A stretch of DNA of 64,000 bases, taken from Cephalopachus bancanus. Its lineage: Eukaryota > Chordata > Mammalia > Primates > Tarsiidae. The notes under the pieces were generated by a model. It searched no databases, had not been told where the DNA came from, and saw only the letters and a list, made by a program, of their open reading frames with translations. Numbering within the stretch: the stretch's first letter is position 1; each line of letters opens with the position of its first letter. Shown here piece by piece: positions 1 to 10,480 of the stretch. Made by a program: the position numbers and the translations under genes. The stretch lies in assembly GCA_027257055.1 (NCBI GenBank), contig JAPVLO010000161.1, forward strand, positions 2,294,001-2,358,000, in the 5' to 3' direction.

Positions 1-900
1 TTATTGTTGGGGGGTGCTGGGGGCGCGGGCAGACAGGCAGCAGGAGGGAATCGCAAAGCCGTGCCTGGTCTCCTCATTTCCTCCTCGCTTGCCTTTTCCC
101 TGCGCCCCCTCCCTGCGCCCCCTCCCTGCACCCCCTTCACAGCAGATGGGCAGAAAGAAAGGGGTTCAGGCATCACAACAATGCGCCCCCTCTCCACGGA
201 TAGCTCTGCCCCTACTCCTTCCTCCTCTCCCTCCCCAATCATGGCTTCTTGGCTGGTGGAAGTCTCTTTGCTGGGTTTGGGGCTCCTGTGGACGGTTCTC
301 TGTGTGCTTTCTACAGAGCCGTATGTCCGTGTGTGTGTGTCTGCATAGTCTGTACCTTTTCTGGGTGTCCTCGGGACCCCAAGTGATGGGGTTTTGTGGT
401 TTCTTTGCCTTCCCCCCCCCTTTTTGGTGAAGCTGGGGAAGGGGGCGTTTTCTCCTGGTTGGGAGAAAGGAGGGAGGAGGGGAGAGGAGAGGAAAGGATG
501 GAATATCTCTCTGTATTCTGTATGGGGCTGTGTTGCGGAAAGGGTTAATTATATTATCTGTACACATACATATGCACATGTGTGTCTATACGTGAGCAAT
601 TTAGTTAAAGGACAGAAAAAGGTACACCAGGGAGGACTGGTGGGAGGAAAGAATAAAATCCTAGCTGGTGTCGGAAGAGCTTGTCATCAATTGTCCCTCT
701 CCCTTTCCTTTTTTGTGTTTTCTTTTCTTTTCTTTTCTTTTTTTCCTCTTTCTTTTTAAGTGATTGGCTTTGTGTGTGTTTATGTGTGTGTGTCTGTCTT
801 TATTCCTTGGGCACCTGCAGTGTTGATTTCCAAATGCACATTTTCCTGCTGGCTAACAGGCTCCTGGGGTGAGGGAGAAGGGAAGGGGAAGTAGAGGGAG
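1..900. other. Pyrimidine-rich, relatively GC-rich left edge, possible promoter-proximal flank
   Basis: The first ~250 bases are C- and G-rich. They contain three imperfect copies of a CTGCGCCCCCTCC unit around 100-140 and scattered CpGs (for example near 22-30, 50-60 and 180-200). Further in come poly-C, poly-T and CT/TG-rich tracts (about 410-425, 690-760, 770-800). Reading frames here follow the skewed composition and show no domain. Such a gradient is typical of DNA just downstream of a CpG-island promoter or first exon, but no promoter motif, exon or splice site can be assigned. The call is compositional only. Confidence 0.35.
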
Positions 901-1030
901 ACTGTCCAGGGGTCAGAGGGAAACTATTTTTGCCTGGACTGATCTCCTTTGGTGCTGGCACTGGTCATTGGCCTCTATAAATTTAACCGCCTTCTTTCTC
1001 CCCCCCATCTTCCTATCTCCACCCCCAGCA

Positions 1031-1031
1031 C

Positions 1032-1068
<37 letters not shown>

Positions 1069-1107
1069 GCGCGCACATGCACACACACACACACGCGTAC
1101 ACACACG

Positions 1108-1169
<62 letters not shown>
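1031..1169. repeat. (CA)n microsatellite with CG interruptions
   Basis: A 138-bp alternating purine-pyrimidine tract. A pure CA run is followed by GCACACGCGCGCGCACATGC, then CA with two ACGCGTAC interruptions, then about 60 bases of pure CA. Long apparent reading frames across it on both strands (poly Thr-His or Cys-Val) are artefacts of the dinucleotide. The CG-containing part is the kind of sequence most prone to Z-DNA, and the pure runs are expected to vary in length between individuals. Confidence 0.97.
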
Positions 1170-1170
<1 letters not shown>

Positions 1171-1539
1171 CTTTGAGATTCTGCGGAGTTGGTCCAGGCT
1201 TCTTAAACACAAAACCAAGGTGTGAGTTGGTTTGTAGTCTTTCATGCACCTGATGTGATGGTTTGAGGTTCCTGAAGGAAACTTTTCCCTCTCCTTTTTT
1301 TTCCCCCCTGTTATTAAGGTATTGTTTCAGATGCTCAAATACAAGCTTTGTTAATAATGGCTTAAATCTCACTTACAGTAACTGTACAGGTTTAGATTGC
1401 GGGTTCTGTGTGTGTGTTTGGGTGTCAGGTTTAAATATTTTTGAAAGGGAAGCCTTCCTGTCAGTGTTGTCCTTTTCTGTTTGAACTGCTTGTGGTTGGG
1501 CTTCTGATGGTGATGGTGGCCAGTGATTGGGGTGTAAAG

Positions 1540-1612
1540 GAAGTGGGGTGGTGGTGGTGGTGGTGGTAATGGTGGTTGTGGTGATGGTAATGGTAATGGT
1601 GGTGACCATGGA
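1540..1612. repeat. (TGG)n / (TGGTAA)n simple repeat
   Basis: A run of GGT/TGG triplets, about seven pure units from 1546, degrades into GGTAATGGT and GGTGAT variants until about 1612. The complementary frame reads as poly-Thr/Ile and is not a gene. The purine-pyrimidine asymmetry and triplet period suggest slippage expansion. Confidence 0.9.
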
Positions 1613-1799
1613 TTTTGATGTTGGTGATTGAGTCAGTTGCCCTTTGGTTTTAGAACTGGTGCTTTATTGGCTGAAATTTTGAGTGTTGAGGTGCACCCCT
1701 TATTAGTGTAATTTGAACTATGGCTTTAACTTTGCCAAGGTGGGTGGTTACTGTACGGCGTGACCTCTTTCTTTCTGTGTCTTGCTCTATTTTTATTTT

Positions 1800-2018
1800 A
1801 TTTTTTGAATATATTTTATTTTAAAGATGTGGGGTACAATTCAAGATTAGGTATACAAATGGACATCATACAGATGATAGTTTGGGTCTCCCTTTGGTCC
1901 CCACTTTGACTAGTTTTAGATCAGGTATCCTTATTGATGTTGTGTTCCTCCCTGCTCGCACCCCGGCAGTATCCCGCCACTGCCAATCCCCTTCTTATAG
2001 TATTATGGTGAATGCTGT
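1800..2018 (-). mobile_element. LINE-1 3' end (antisense), lineage-specific 3' UTR
   Basis: Read on the minus strand this is an L1 3' untranslated end finishing in an A-rich tail (T-rich at about 1790-1828 on the plus strand). The words AAAGATGTGGGGTACAATTC, TATACAAATGGACAT and CCCTTTGGTCCCCAC recur in two other L1 3' ends in the window (30838-30990 and 32920-33087). These shared words identify it as the same L1 group. It is strongly 5' truncated, with no ORF2 left. Confidence 0.75.
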
Positions 2019-2574
2019 CTTGCTTTAAAATAGGAATTGAAATGGCAGCATGTTCCTAATAGAAATGCTGCCTAGAATTTGGTTCACCATTACTATCTAT
2101 GGTTAGTTTAGGAAAGTACTGTAAGAGCTGGTTACAAGTGGTCCTGCTTTCTGCATGGTTATCCAGGGCTGCTTTGTGGCCCCTTTCAGTAAGCAAGAGG
2201 GACCTCCAGATTCCCATGAACATTTTGCCAAATAAGGGCATATATAACTTATGCAGCTCTTTGTAATTGTTTTATTTTTAATAAGTAGATGTTTGACTGG
2301 GCTTGTGATGTATATATCTACACATTTTGCTTTTGAGAAAAAATATGCTCATTCTAGTTTCTTTTGAGCTTAAAAAACTTAATATTTAAAGAAAATCAAG
2401 TTCAAAATGTACCATTAATGCCATTCCTTTCTTTGCTCTTGTTAATTTTTCTGCCACTTTTATAGATTCAAAGCCCAAGTTACTTTGGTTTGTTGAATAC
2501 TATTCTGCCTTCCTATCTAAATATCAAATATGTGTCTATGTGCGGGTATAAAAGGTCTAACTTTTTTCAAAAGT
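2019..2574. other. Unique AT-rich DNA, nothing recognised
   Basis: No repeat family, coding potential or structured motif is recognised. A 61-codon minus-strand frame at 2056-2241 has no domain features and looks like chance. Confidence 0.5.
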
Positions 2575-2885
2575 TTGCTTAACATTTCATAGAAAAATAT
2601 AAACCTTTACAAAAGTAGATAGACAGTATAATAAACCTCAGTACACTCAACACCCAGGTTCAATAACTACCAACTCATATCTCATCTTGCTTTTTCTGTA
2701 TTCCATCCACTTACTCTCTCTCCCAGATATATGATCTCATCTGTAAATACTCTAAACTATAATGGCTCAAAAATACCCAGAATCTAACCAGAGACCCCAC
2801 AGTACTCTTGTCACACCTAAATAAATTTATAGCAGTTCCTTAATATCAGCTGTCCTGTCAGTGTTTACATTTTAAGAGGCCCAAC
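2575..2885. repeat. Old LINE-like fragment (L1M/L1ME-type 3' region)
   Basis: The order of phrases, including AAAAGTAGATAGACAGTATAA, an ACCCAGG...TCAATAACTACCAAC segment, ATCTGTAAATACT, TCACACCTAAATAAATT and CCTTAATATCAGC, follows a very common ancient mammalian interspersed repeat. From memory I associate it with old L1 3' ends. Divergence is high and no reading frame survives. Family assignment is tentative, repeat status is likely. Confidence 0.55.
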
Positions 2886-4429
2886 TTTTGTAGGAATAAA
2901 ATTATCATGTATGTCTGGTTCTTTGACTAAAGATATATATTTGCTCCGTGCTATCACACTGTATTCATACTATGATTTGGATGGTTAGAACACGTGTGTA
3001 GTGATCATTAAAACCTTCAGTGTTCCACTATACTCAGTTTGGAAAATTTACTGAGTGATCACCAAGAAATGTGAGGGCTTATTAGAAAACAGGCAACTAA
3101 ACTACAAACTTGGACAGAAATATGTGATGTGGGAGTGTTTGTAAATGTTAAAAATTAGTATAGATTCTAAGAGTTATCCTAAATACTCTTATGTGCCTTA
3201 TGTTTAAAAATGAAAACAATTGTCACCACGTATCATCAAGGCGGCTGCTGCTATGATGTTGTGAAAAGAACTCAGAAATATTGGCTTGCACAGCTAGGTT
3301 TATAGCTTATGCCAGTTTAGAGAAATAGTTGCAAAACTGTGGAGTGGCAGACAGACTTTGTGTGTTATTGGACACATTGTTTGACTCTATGATTTTGTTC
3401 TGAGTAGCTGATTTTGGACTTACTTTTTTAAAAAGAAGCTCTTAACTCACGCATAATGAAATGTGGTGATATAAATAGCTCCAGTCCAACTGTGGTTTTA
3501 CCGACACTGAAGTAAAAGTAATAAACTTGCTAATGAGAACCTGCAATTTTATGTTGATTATTTACTGTTGTTGGATTTTTACTTAAGATGATGAAAGCTT
3601 TGGGGGGTAGTTTGACAAGTCTTACACTTTATTGGCAGTGAAACTGACTGAGGGCGTTTCATATTCTGCAAGGATACTTGTCTTGAGTAATTGTGCCCTG
3701 AAGTTCAAGTGCATGATTATGAAGAGTCTCATGATAGAAGATAAGAGGGTAGGTGAGGAGGCTAAAGTTGAACGTGGTGTTCTTTTCATTATGCAGTTGA
3801 GAAATAGAATTACCATTTGGACATGGTATTGTTTGTTTAGATATTCTTTGACAGGATAAAAGCAAGTATCTCCAGATATGATGTCTATTTAAAAAAAAAA
3901 TAGCTTGTAGCAAACAGTATAAATGAGAATCTGGAGTCTTAGTACCATCGGTGTATCCTGATGTGCCAGATAATGTTGGCTTTCTGTTCTTGTGTGGGTT
4001 TCTTTCTGTGTAGTTTCTATTAGGAAGCCATATGAGCACCATGGCTAACATTTGACTTTGCACATCTATTATTTTCTCCCTCACTCCTCTTTTGTGCCCC
4101 GGGTTCTTAGCATAGTCTCTTGGTATACAACTGACCAAGGGAGGCAAAGGTGAAATTTGTGAAAATAACAGAGAAGAGGTCAATGGAACAGGCTTGTGAA
4201 AATGAAGGAAGAGTCCTTTCTAGTAGATAGAGCAACAAACCAAGACTTCCATGTGGTCTTCATTTCCTGGCCCTGTTTCAAGACTTACCTACACATTAGT
4301 ATTGCAAGTAGACTGTACAGATTTTGGTGTACTTATAACATGCTATGTTAACAGGCTGTAATTTATTATAGTCAAATCTCACGTATTCAGTTATTTAAAA
4401 AACAACATTAAGCATGTTCCTTATATCAG
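2886..4429. other. Unique AT-rich DNA, no gene seen
   Basis: This stretch has no recognisable repeat or exon. It holds a 174-codon minus-strand frame (3659-4183), the longest in the window, overlapped by frames on the opposite strand. The predicted protein has no domain, no family resemblance and mixed, non-periodic composition, so I treat it as chance. Confidence 0.5.
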
Positions 4430-4800
4430 AAAATATGGAGTGCTTAATATGTGCAAAGCCCTAAGAGTATAGAGAAATCCAAAACGTTCAACATCTTGAA
4501 GAAATATGTAGTTTAGTTGATACACTAAGTCCAGTACCTGTAAAATAATTTTGAAACAGACACTCGAATGCTTCATATCAACTAAGTTCAATAGGCTTTT
4601 AGAGACAGGGTAGTGAGATAGGCTGAAGTGTTCAAGAAGACTTCATGGAGAAGATGTGGCCTAGAAGGATTAGATAATTTGGATAGATAGGGAATGAATG
4701 GGGGACAGGGAAAGCATTCTAAAGGAACAGTGAAGAAGACACAGTAATAAGAGGAGTGAGAAAATGCTATGTAGTTAGGACTTGGGGTCAAGGAAGGACT
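4430..4800 (-). repeat. Degraded L2-like fragment
   Basis: The phrase GTGCTTAATATGTGCAAAGC resembles the 'activity-of-size' tract of L2 3' ends (TGTGCCAGGCACTGT). Further right come a GACTTCATGGAGAAGATGTGG segment and a GGGAAAGCATTCTAAAGGAA segment, in the order expected for antisense L2. Very diverged; no coding capacity. Confidence 0.4.
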
Positions 4801-4829
4801 GGTGGATATGAGAACAAAAGTAAGTAAAG

Positions 4830-4975
4830 AGTGCTTCTTAGGGGGTCAGGAGACCTGTGGAGACCCACTTACCAGTTTGGCCCTTCTAACTAGTTGTGAG
4901 ACTTTGGGAAGTTACCTTGTAAAGACATTATTTTCATTATCCATTAGTGGAGAGGTTTAGACTAGAGCAAAGGTT
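4830..4975 (+). repeat. MIR-like SINE fragment
   Basis: The core reads ...CTAACTAGTTGTGAGACTTTGGGAAGTTACCTTGTAAA..., which matches the MIR phrase CTAGCTGTGTGACCTTGGGCAAGTTACTTAACC at a typical old divergence. It is followed by a TTTCATTATC segment. Forward orientation. Confidence 0.6.
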
Positions 4976-6489
4976 CTTAAACTGGAAGGGAACGTAGTTT
5001 TGCAGGATGTTCATAAATTGTGCTCCAGACCAAAACAGGGTGATCTACCCACAAATAGTGTTTGGAACTTGATGGGCTAGACAAAATTGAATGCATGACT
5101 TGTTCTGCCAGGATTAAAAGTTTTTATTATGTGAATGTGAATTTTGATTATCAGAGAAGGCAACATGATGTACTTTATTCCCTAATTTTATTTTAACCAC
5201 AGAACACTTCTATTCTTTGCATTGTAATCTATAATCCGGTATGGGAAGTGCTGAAAAATATCTCAAAAAGTCCCTGCAAATCTTGGAATTTGGTGATCTC
5301 TGAGTCTAGGGTGAGTGGGCTGATAGTAGAGGGTTTGGAAACCAGACACAGGAATTTGTAGTCTGTGCACAGAAGGCTGTTTCTAACACAGGAGTAGCAA
5401 GGGGAGTGTAATAGTCTGGTCCACTTCTTTTCCTGCTCCACTTTCCTTCCTGATGTCAGCTTTTTTCAGATTGTTAGCTACCCCACTATGAAGTGAGTAT
5501 TGAGTGATTCTCATTAAGAGCTCTACAGTGTGATGGTAGCCCAGTTCTGATGCTACTAAGCTGCCCTTCAGGCAATATGCTTTATCTTGTCTTGGTTCCT
5601 TCTAGTTTCATGTATTGCTGCTTTTTAGCAACCTGGAAATAGAAGCTTGGATTTTAAAAAAGGAGGTTGACATTGATGTTAAAACAAAGGTTTCAAGTTA
5701 TCTGCCTTTTGCTTGCTATGTATGAAGTGGTAGTTCAGGAAGGGTCAGAACCTCTTGTCTCCTGTACAAAGCCAGGAAAAGCCGTGGAACTGTGTGTATC
5801 TGTTGCATTTTTCACTGTCTTGGAAAGTTCAGCCATGGGACCACAGAGTAAATGTATCAGTTCCAGCATTTGACTTCTGAAAGTCTGCATAGCTTTAGGA
5901 TCTGAGAAGTTCCTAAGTGATAAGAAAAGTTGGGAAAAAAGGAAGGACGTGAATAGAATGTGGGGTTATGAATTCAAGTATTTCATTCTACAAGGCAGAG
6001 CATCACTTAAGGAGTATTTATGTGAGATGAGGCTGAAGGTTGTGATATGATGATTCCATGTGGCTTATGTTAACTCCTGAGATTAACTACTTCAGCTTTT
6101 CTTTTTTGTGAAAGTAGACAGGATATAAATGAATCAGTAAATTTAAAAAATGAATCACAAAATTAGTGATTGAGCCTTTGATTGTCTCAGGGAATAGTGT
6201 TCTCTAGTTCTCACTATTGAAAAAGTGTTAACAAATGGAACAGTAAACATGATTTAAGGAGTGTTGAGGGTGATAAAGAGATTCTGAGACTCTCCTATAC
6301 CATAATTCAATATACTGTCCAAAATAAATGGTGATTATTTAGTTTGAAAGAATGTTAGAATTAGAAATAAGATTCCCAAATGGAGAAAACGATAGTTGAG
6401 GCTGGCCGTTAAGGAATAATTTAGGTCTCAAGAGCTGAAAGATTTGGATGCCTTTGGACAAGATGATCTGTAGAACTTCCTGGTGGGAG
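4976..6489. other. Unique DNA, nothing recognised
   Basis: No repeat or gene is recognised. Short frames at 5229-5441 (minus) and 5667-5873 (plus) lack domains. The segment around 4966-5050 (AAAGGTTCTTAAACTGG...) could be a scrap of a hAT-Charlie element, but it is too short to call. Confidence 0.45.
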
Positions 6490-6490
<1 letters not shown>

Positions 6491-6520
<30 letters not shown>

Positions 6521-6600
6521 TGTGTATGCACGCATGTGTATGTGCGAGCATGCAGAGGGTGAAGGTGTGCATGTGTGTGCATGCAGAGGGTGAAGGATGG
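6491..6600. repeat. (TG)n microsatellite with a direct repeat at its end
   Basis: TG repeats from 6491 to about 6535 carry TATG interruptions. They are followed by two exact copies of GCATGCAGAGGGTGAAGG at 6548-6565 and 6579-6596, separated by a TG-rich spacer, so this looks like a larger slippage unit (31-bp period). Confidence 0.92.
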
Positions 6601-8242
6601 TGGGCTATTTTATTTTACTATATCCTATATAGGAGTCATAATATACTAAATGTAGCCTAATTTTGTAAAAGTGCTTCATGCTATTTTTTTCTCATTAAGA
6701 AGCAACTTTTTTTTTCAGGGTTAGGATTAAACTCAATATACTGTAGATTTAGGATAAAAAAAAGTTGGTGATGGGATAGAAACTATTAATTTGAGAAAGT
6801 TCTGAAAAAATTCAGGTTGATTTGAAATCTAAGATTATTGAAGTTTGAAAGAGCAATATGGTAATAAGTTTGGTAAAACCTGGAACAGGAGAAGATCAAA
6901 AACAATTTGGATATTGTTAGCTGGGACAGAATTGTTTCTGTCTTATAATCTGTACCTGCTCCATGAATGTAGACATTTTCCCCCCTAGAAGGGAGGTATA
7001 GAATTTAAGGCTGGTGAGATCCTAAGTGTGCCTTTCTCCTTCCAAATTGGAGCAGTGTTCTTCTATCATTTCTTCTAACAAAATTAAAGGGTAAGGGTAG
7101 ATTGTATTTCCTGGCATGCAGTTGGCACATATTATAAGATCACCAAAAACAAACAAACAAAAAAGGACTTAAGGCTTTAGTAACTGAGGGAGGGGGTGGG
7201 TTTTACATATTCTTACTGCCTATGCTTGCTTAGGAAAGGACTAGAAAAGTACAGGTTTCTAAGTCTTAGTCCTGCTCAGGTTTCTGATTCCATCCATTGT
7301 AAGGGGGTGCGGAGCTTGAAATCATGTGAATTGCTGCCTTCTTTGAGGGTGTTTATTCACATTTTAGTGTATGTGGCAGTCTCATCTTAGGGTCCAGTTA
7401 GACTCCCCACCCACCTGCGGCCTGCCTCCATCCTTCCCTCCTTTCCCCTCACCTTCCTTCTCTCCCTTCCTTTACTGAGATAGAGTTATCAAAATTGTGA
7501 ATGCCATTAATAAAAGTTAGTGGTTTTAGGAAGTTGTGAATGAAATGTGGGAACTTTAAGATTCCAAGTTGTTATCATCTGAACTTTGACAGTCTGTTTG
7601 AGGGACTCTGATATTAGTTCTGTGAGAGTGAAATGCTTGCTGCAGTTTTCTAGGCTGTTACAGCTCACTGTTCTGATTTTCCAGTTCATATCCTAACCCC
7701 AGTTAGTATTTGCCTGAACAAACTTTACAAATTACCAACTACATACAAATATTTTAAAAAAGAATTTACTGTCATTTTTGGCTTGCCACTATACCTCATG
7801 GTGCCATACCTTCTTGGTACCTTCAGAGCCCTAGAAAGCCCATGTGCAGAAACATGGAGTTGTAAGAGGAGATGGGAAAAGCCCACAGGATGTAAGTAAT
7901 GGAAAATGACTAATACAGGTTTGGATTTATTTTTGGTAGAAAGTCTTCAAATTTAAAGTACCGTATAGTTGCTACTAACTGAGGCACAACCTGTAGAGAC
8001 AAATTGTGACTCTTGGTTAGTATATGGATGAAATCTGATATTTTCAAGCTGCAGCAAAATTCTGAATCTGAGACTGAGTTTAAGTCATTGCCAGGGTCAA
8101 GTTCTGGTGATACTTGAGGTATGTTGTTTTCCTTGTTATCCTCTCATCTGCCTTACATTGCAGCACAAAACCCACCTTATTTTAGGATTTTGTAAAGTTT
8201 CTGCTTACAGTGATGTTTTAGAACTCAAAAATTGGAATTAAG
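6601..8242. other. Unique DNA with a CT-rich tract
   Basis: No repeat family or coding region is recognised. A pyrimidine-rich stretch at about 7402-7473 (runs of CCTCC, CCTTCC, CTCTCCC) is the only compositional feature. It ends in TTTACTGAG and could be mistaken for a splice acceptor polypyrimidine tract, but no exon follows. Confidence 0.45.
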
Positions 8243-8256
8243 ATACTATAGCCCAG

Positions 8257-8329
8257 GGGCAACCCCCTTGGGTCTCCTCCTGCTCTGGGAGTTTTTCTGT
8301 CCTACCAATAAATCCTGCTCCCCCCCCCA
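8257..8329 (+). mobile_element. 73-bp insertion with target-site duplication, LTR R-region-like
   Basis: The segment is bracketed by ATACTATAGCCCAG (8243-8256) and ATACTATAGTCCAG (8330-8343), a 14-bp duplication with one mismatch. The insert contains GGGTCTCCTCCTGCTCTGGGAG, then CCAATAAATCCTGCTC and a C9 tract. The GCTCTGGGAG...AATAAA...CTGCTC order resembles the R region of many retroviral-type LTRs, where the polyadenylation signal lies. It is non-coding. Origin from an LTR transcript end is an inference; the duplication itself is directly visible. Confidence 0.55.
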
Positions 8330-8512
8330 ATACTATAGTCCAGTATTACAATTATGCCTCAACTGTTATACTGAAGTAGACTTTTTCTAGGTTTCTTTGT
8401 TCAGCCTGCTTGCTGGCTAAAGGTTGCTGGCTAAATGTTCAGTAAATAGTTTTTCATAGTTAAAACTTTAAAAGGGGAAACACAGTAAGAGAATGAAGAT
8501 GTAGATAACACA

Positions 8513-8809
8513 TTTTTTTTTTTTTTTTAGTCAAAGTCTCACTCTGTCGCCCAGACTGGAATGTGGTAGCACACTCATGGCCACCCCAGTGTCGACCCGC
8601 TGGGTTCAGGTGCTCCTTCTGCCTCAACCTTCCAAGGACCTGGAACTACTGGCGTGTGCTACCATGCCTGGCTAATTTTTTGATACATTATAGAGACGAG
8701 GGCTTGCCAAGTTGCCCAGGCTGGTCTTGAACCCCATGGGTTCAGGCAATCCTCTCGCCTCGGCCTCCCGAAGTGCTGGGATTACAGGCTTGAGCCACTG
8801 CACCTGGCC
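8513..8809 (-). mobile_element. Alu SINE (intermediate-age form), antisense
   Basis: A dimeric Alu in reverse orientation with its A-tail as poly-T at 8513-8530. The target duplication TAGATAACACATT (8502-8514) recurs at 8810-8822. The left arm reads GGCTCAAGCCTGTAATCCCAGCAC on the minus strand, an older state than the young copies, and the right arm lacks the later GGCC hairpin. Confidence 0.95.
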
Positions 8810-8822
8810 TAGATAACACATT

Positions 8823-10160
8823 AATTGGATTTTGGATTGTCACTTTCCAGCTACATGATAGAAATTCCAGTGACTTCTACCCATTCTCTCTGTTCATGTT
8901 CAGCTGGCAAAAATAACAAAGGTTCTGGAGTGTGCTTTTCAAAGAAATGATTTTATATAATGTAAATGAAATTATACTTCCACTATAGCAAAAGGAGAGA
9001 CAAACATTTGGTATTGTGTGTTGCTGCATATTACAAAGTAAGTTTGTTCCTTCATTTGTTATGGTGGTCACTTTGATTACTTTAAAATTACAAATGAGAT
9101 TAATGTGCAGAGCTAAATCTTTCAGCGGTATCCTAAAGTTAGTACCTAAACTTTTTCATAGCAGCCTTTTGATCCATTTCACTCCAGCCTTTACTGGCTG
9201 ATGTGCTTTCTATGCCGTAGGGCATCAGAGGCACAGATGTTGTCTTTAGTGATGTAGTTCTACCTCTCATTTTGCAAATGAAAACACAGCCCAGAGGAGT
9301 TAATTGACCTGCTCAGGTTCACACTGGGAGTTAGATTCACTGTTATCCAGTGAATTTAGGAAACTGTCTGCTTTTCCTAAATTAGTACTTGGGAGTACCA
9401 AGGATTGAGAATGTTGGAAGGTTTTTTTAAAAAAGTAAAAATCATATTACAAATGTGGATGAGCACTCATGATTGTAAAGCTTCCCATTTTATCTAAGGA
9501 ATGTTCTGATTTACTCAATATCAAGAACCTTTTTAAAAGCATTCTTCTCTCACTCTGCTCTGTCAGTATATCACCCTGAAATTCACTAACCTATCTTTGT
9601 AGGTACATTCATCATTTTTAACCTCCCCCACTTCACTGTAATAAGGGGTTGAAAGAAAAAAATAAATATTAGGTTGCTTATATGAGGGTTTCTCATCCTT
9701 GAATCTCCAGTGGAAAGATAAAATAATTATTTTGATGTAAGATGACCTTAATGTGTCCCACTTAATAATTTTACCATAGTTTTTCCAGGTTAAAATATTT
9801 TCTTCAGTTTAGCAATCCAGGGAACTCAGATCAATTTAACAACATTGGTAGCAGAACATATGAAACGAGTGAACTTGAAGTATGGTTGAGTTGAAGACTC
9901 AACCAAACTTTTCTTCTGAGAAATACTTAAAATATTAAATCCACATGACATGTTGGTTAAGGCATCCTGCCTGTTTATTGCTGAACCAGAAAATTTATAA
10001 CAACTGTTTGTCATGTGTATATATTTATAGCCATTCATATAATGAAAAGAAGTTTTCATGGGATTGTAATAACAGATCAAGATGGATGTAATTAAAACAG
10101 AAGCAGATTGACACCCTGAATTAAATGCAAACCATAAACCAGGATACCTGAGCATTGTGC
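8823..10160. other. Mostly unique DNA with a weak MIR/L3-like scrap
   Basis: At 9236-9345 the phrase CATTTTGCAAATGAAAACACAGCCCAGAGG...TTAATTGACCTGCTCAGG resembles the reverse MIR core (TTTACAGATGAGGAAACTGAGGC...GTTAAGTAACTTGCCC). The rest, including a 109-codon minus frame at 9826-10155, shows no domain and no repeat family. Confidence 0.45.
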
Positions 10161-10164
10161 CTTA

Positions 10165-10480
10165 CATGTTTGCTGCAGGGGGCAGTCAGCCAAATATGCA
10201 AATAAAAAGACATTGATGAATTTCCCTGGGTGTGCGTGTGGTTGCAGAGAACCCAACTATTTTATTAATCTTTTATCAAACATTGTTTAGATTTGCAGCA
10301 GCGATGGAATGTGTTAATTTGGCAGACCAAATAACTTAGGACCAGTAAGGGGGAAATAATAAGGGGAAAACATGATTGATATGCTGTACTATAAATAACG
10401 CATGCTACTGACAGAGGGCTGAGTAATCTAGATCTGTGCTTGATGTCATTAATAGAGTTGTTAAACCAGGATGTTTGAGT
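10165..10480. promoter_or_regulatory. Candidate conserved non-coding element (octamer and AT-rich words)
   Basis: A repeat-free block with an exact octamer ATGCAAAT at 10196-10203, a CTTTTATCAAA-like TCF/LEF word near 10268-10278 and several TTAAT words. The complexity is uneven in the way enhancer cores often are. A second octamer in reverse (ATTTGCAT) is at 10778-10785. Regulatory function is inferred only from motif density; conservation cannot be measured here. Confidence 0.3.

Noticed and set aside
1031..1169. CRISPR-like or tandem array
   Set aside because: No spacers; simple dinucleotide repeat.
913..1372. Long frames of repeated Cys-Val or Thr-His across the CA tract
   Set aside because: They are the translation of a dinucleotide microsatellite.
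3659..4183. 174-codon minus-strand frame as a possible gene
   Set aside because: No domain, no family resemblance, overlaps frames on the other strand, and sits in AT-rich unique DNA without splice context.
7402..7480. Pyrimidine tract as a splice acceptor
   Set aside because: Followed by TTTACTGAGATAG..., without an open downstream exon or conserved frame; the composition alone is not enough.
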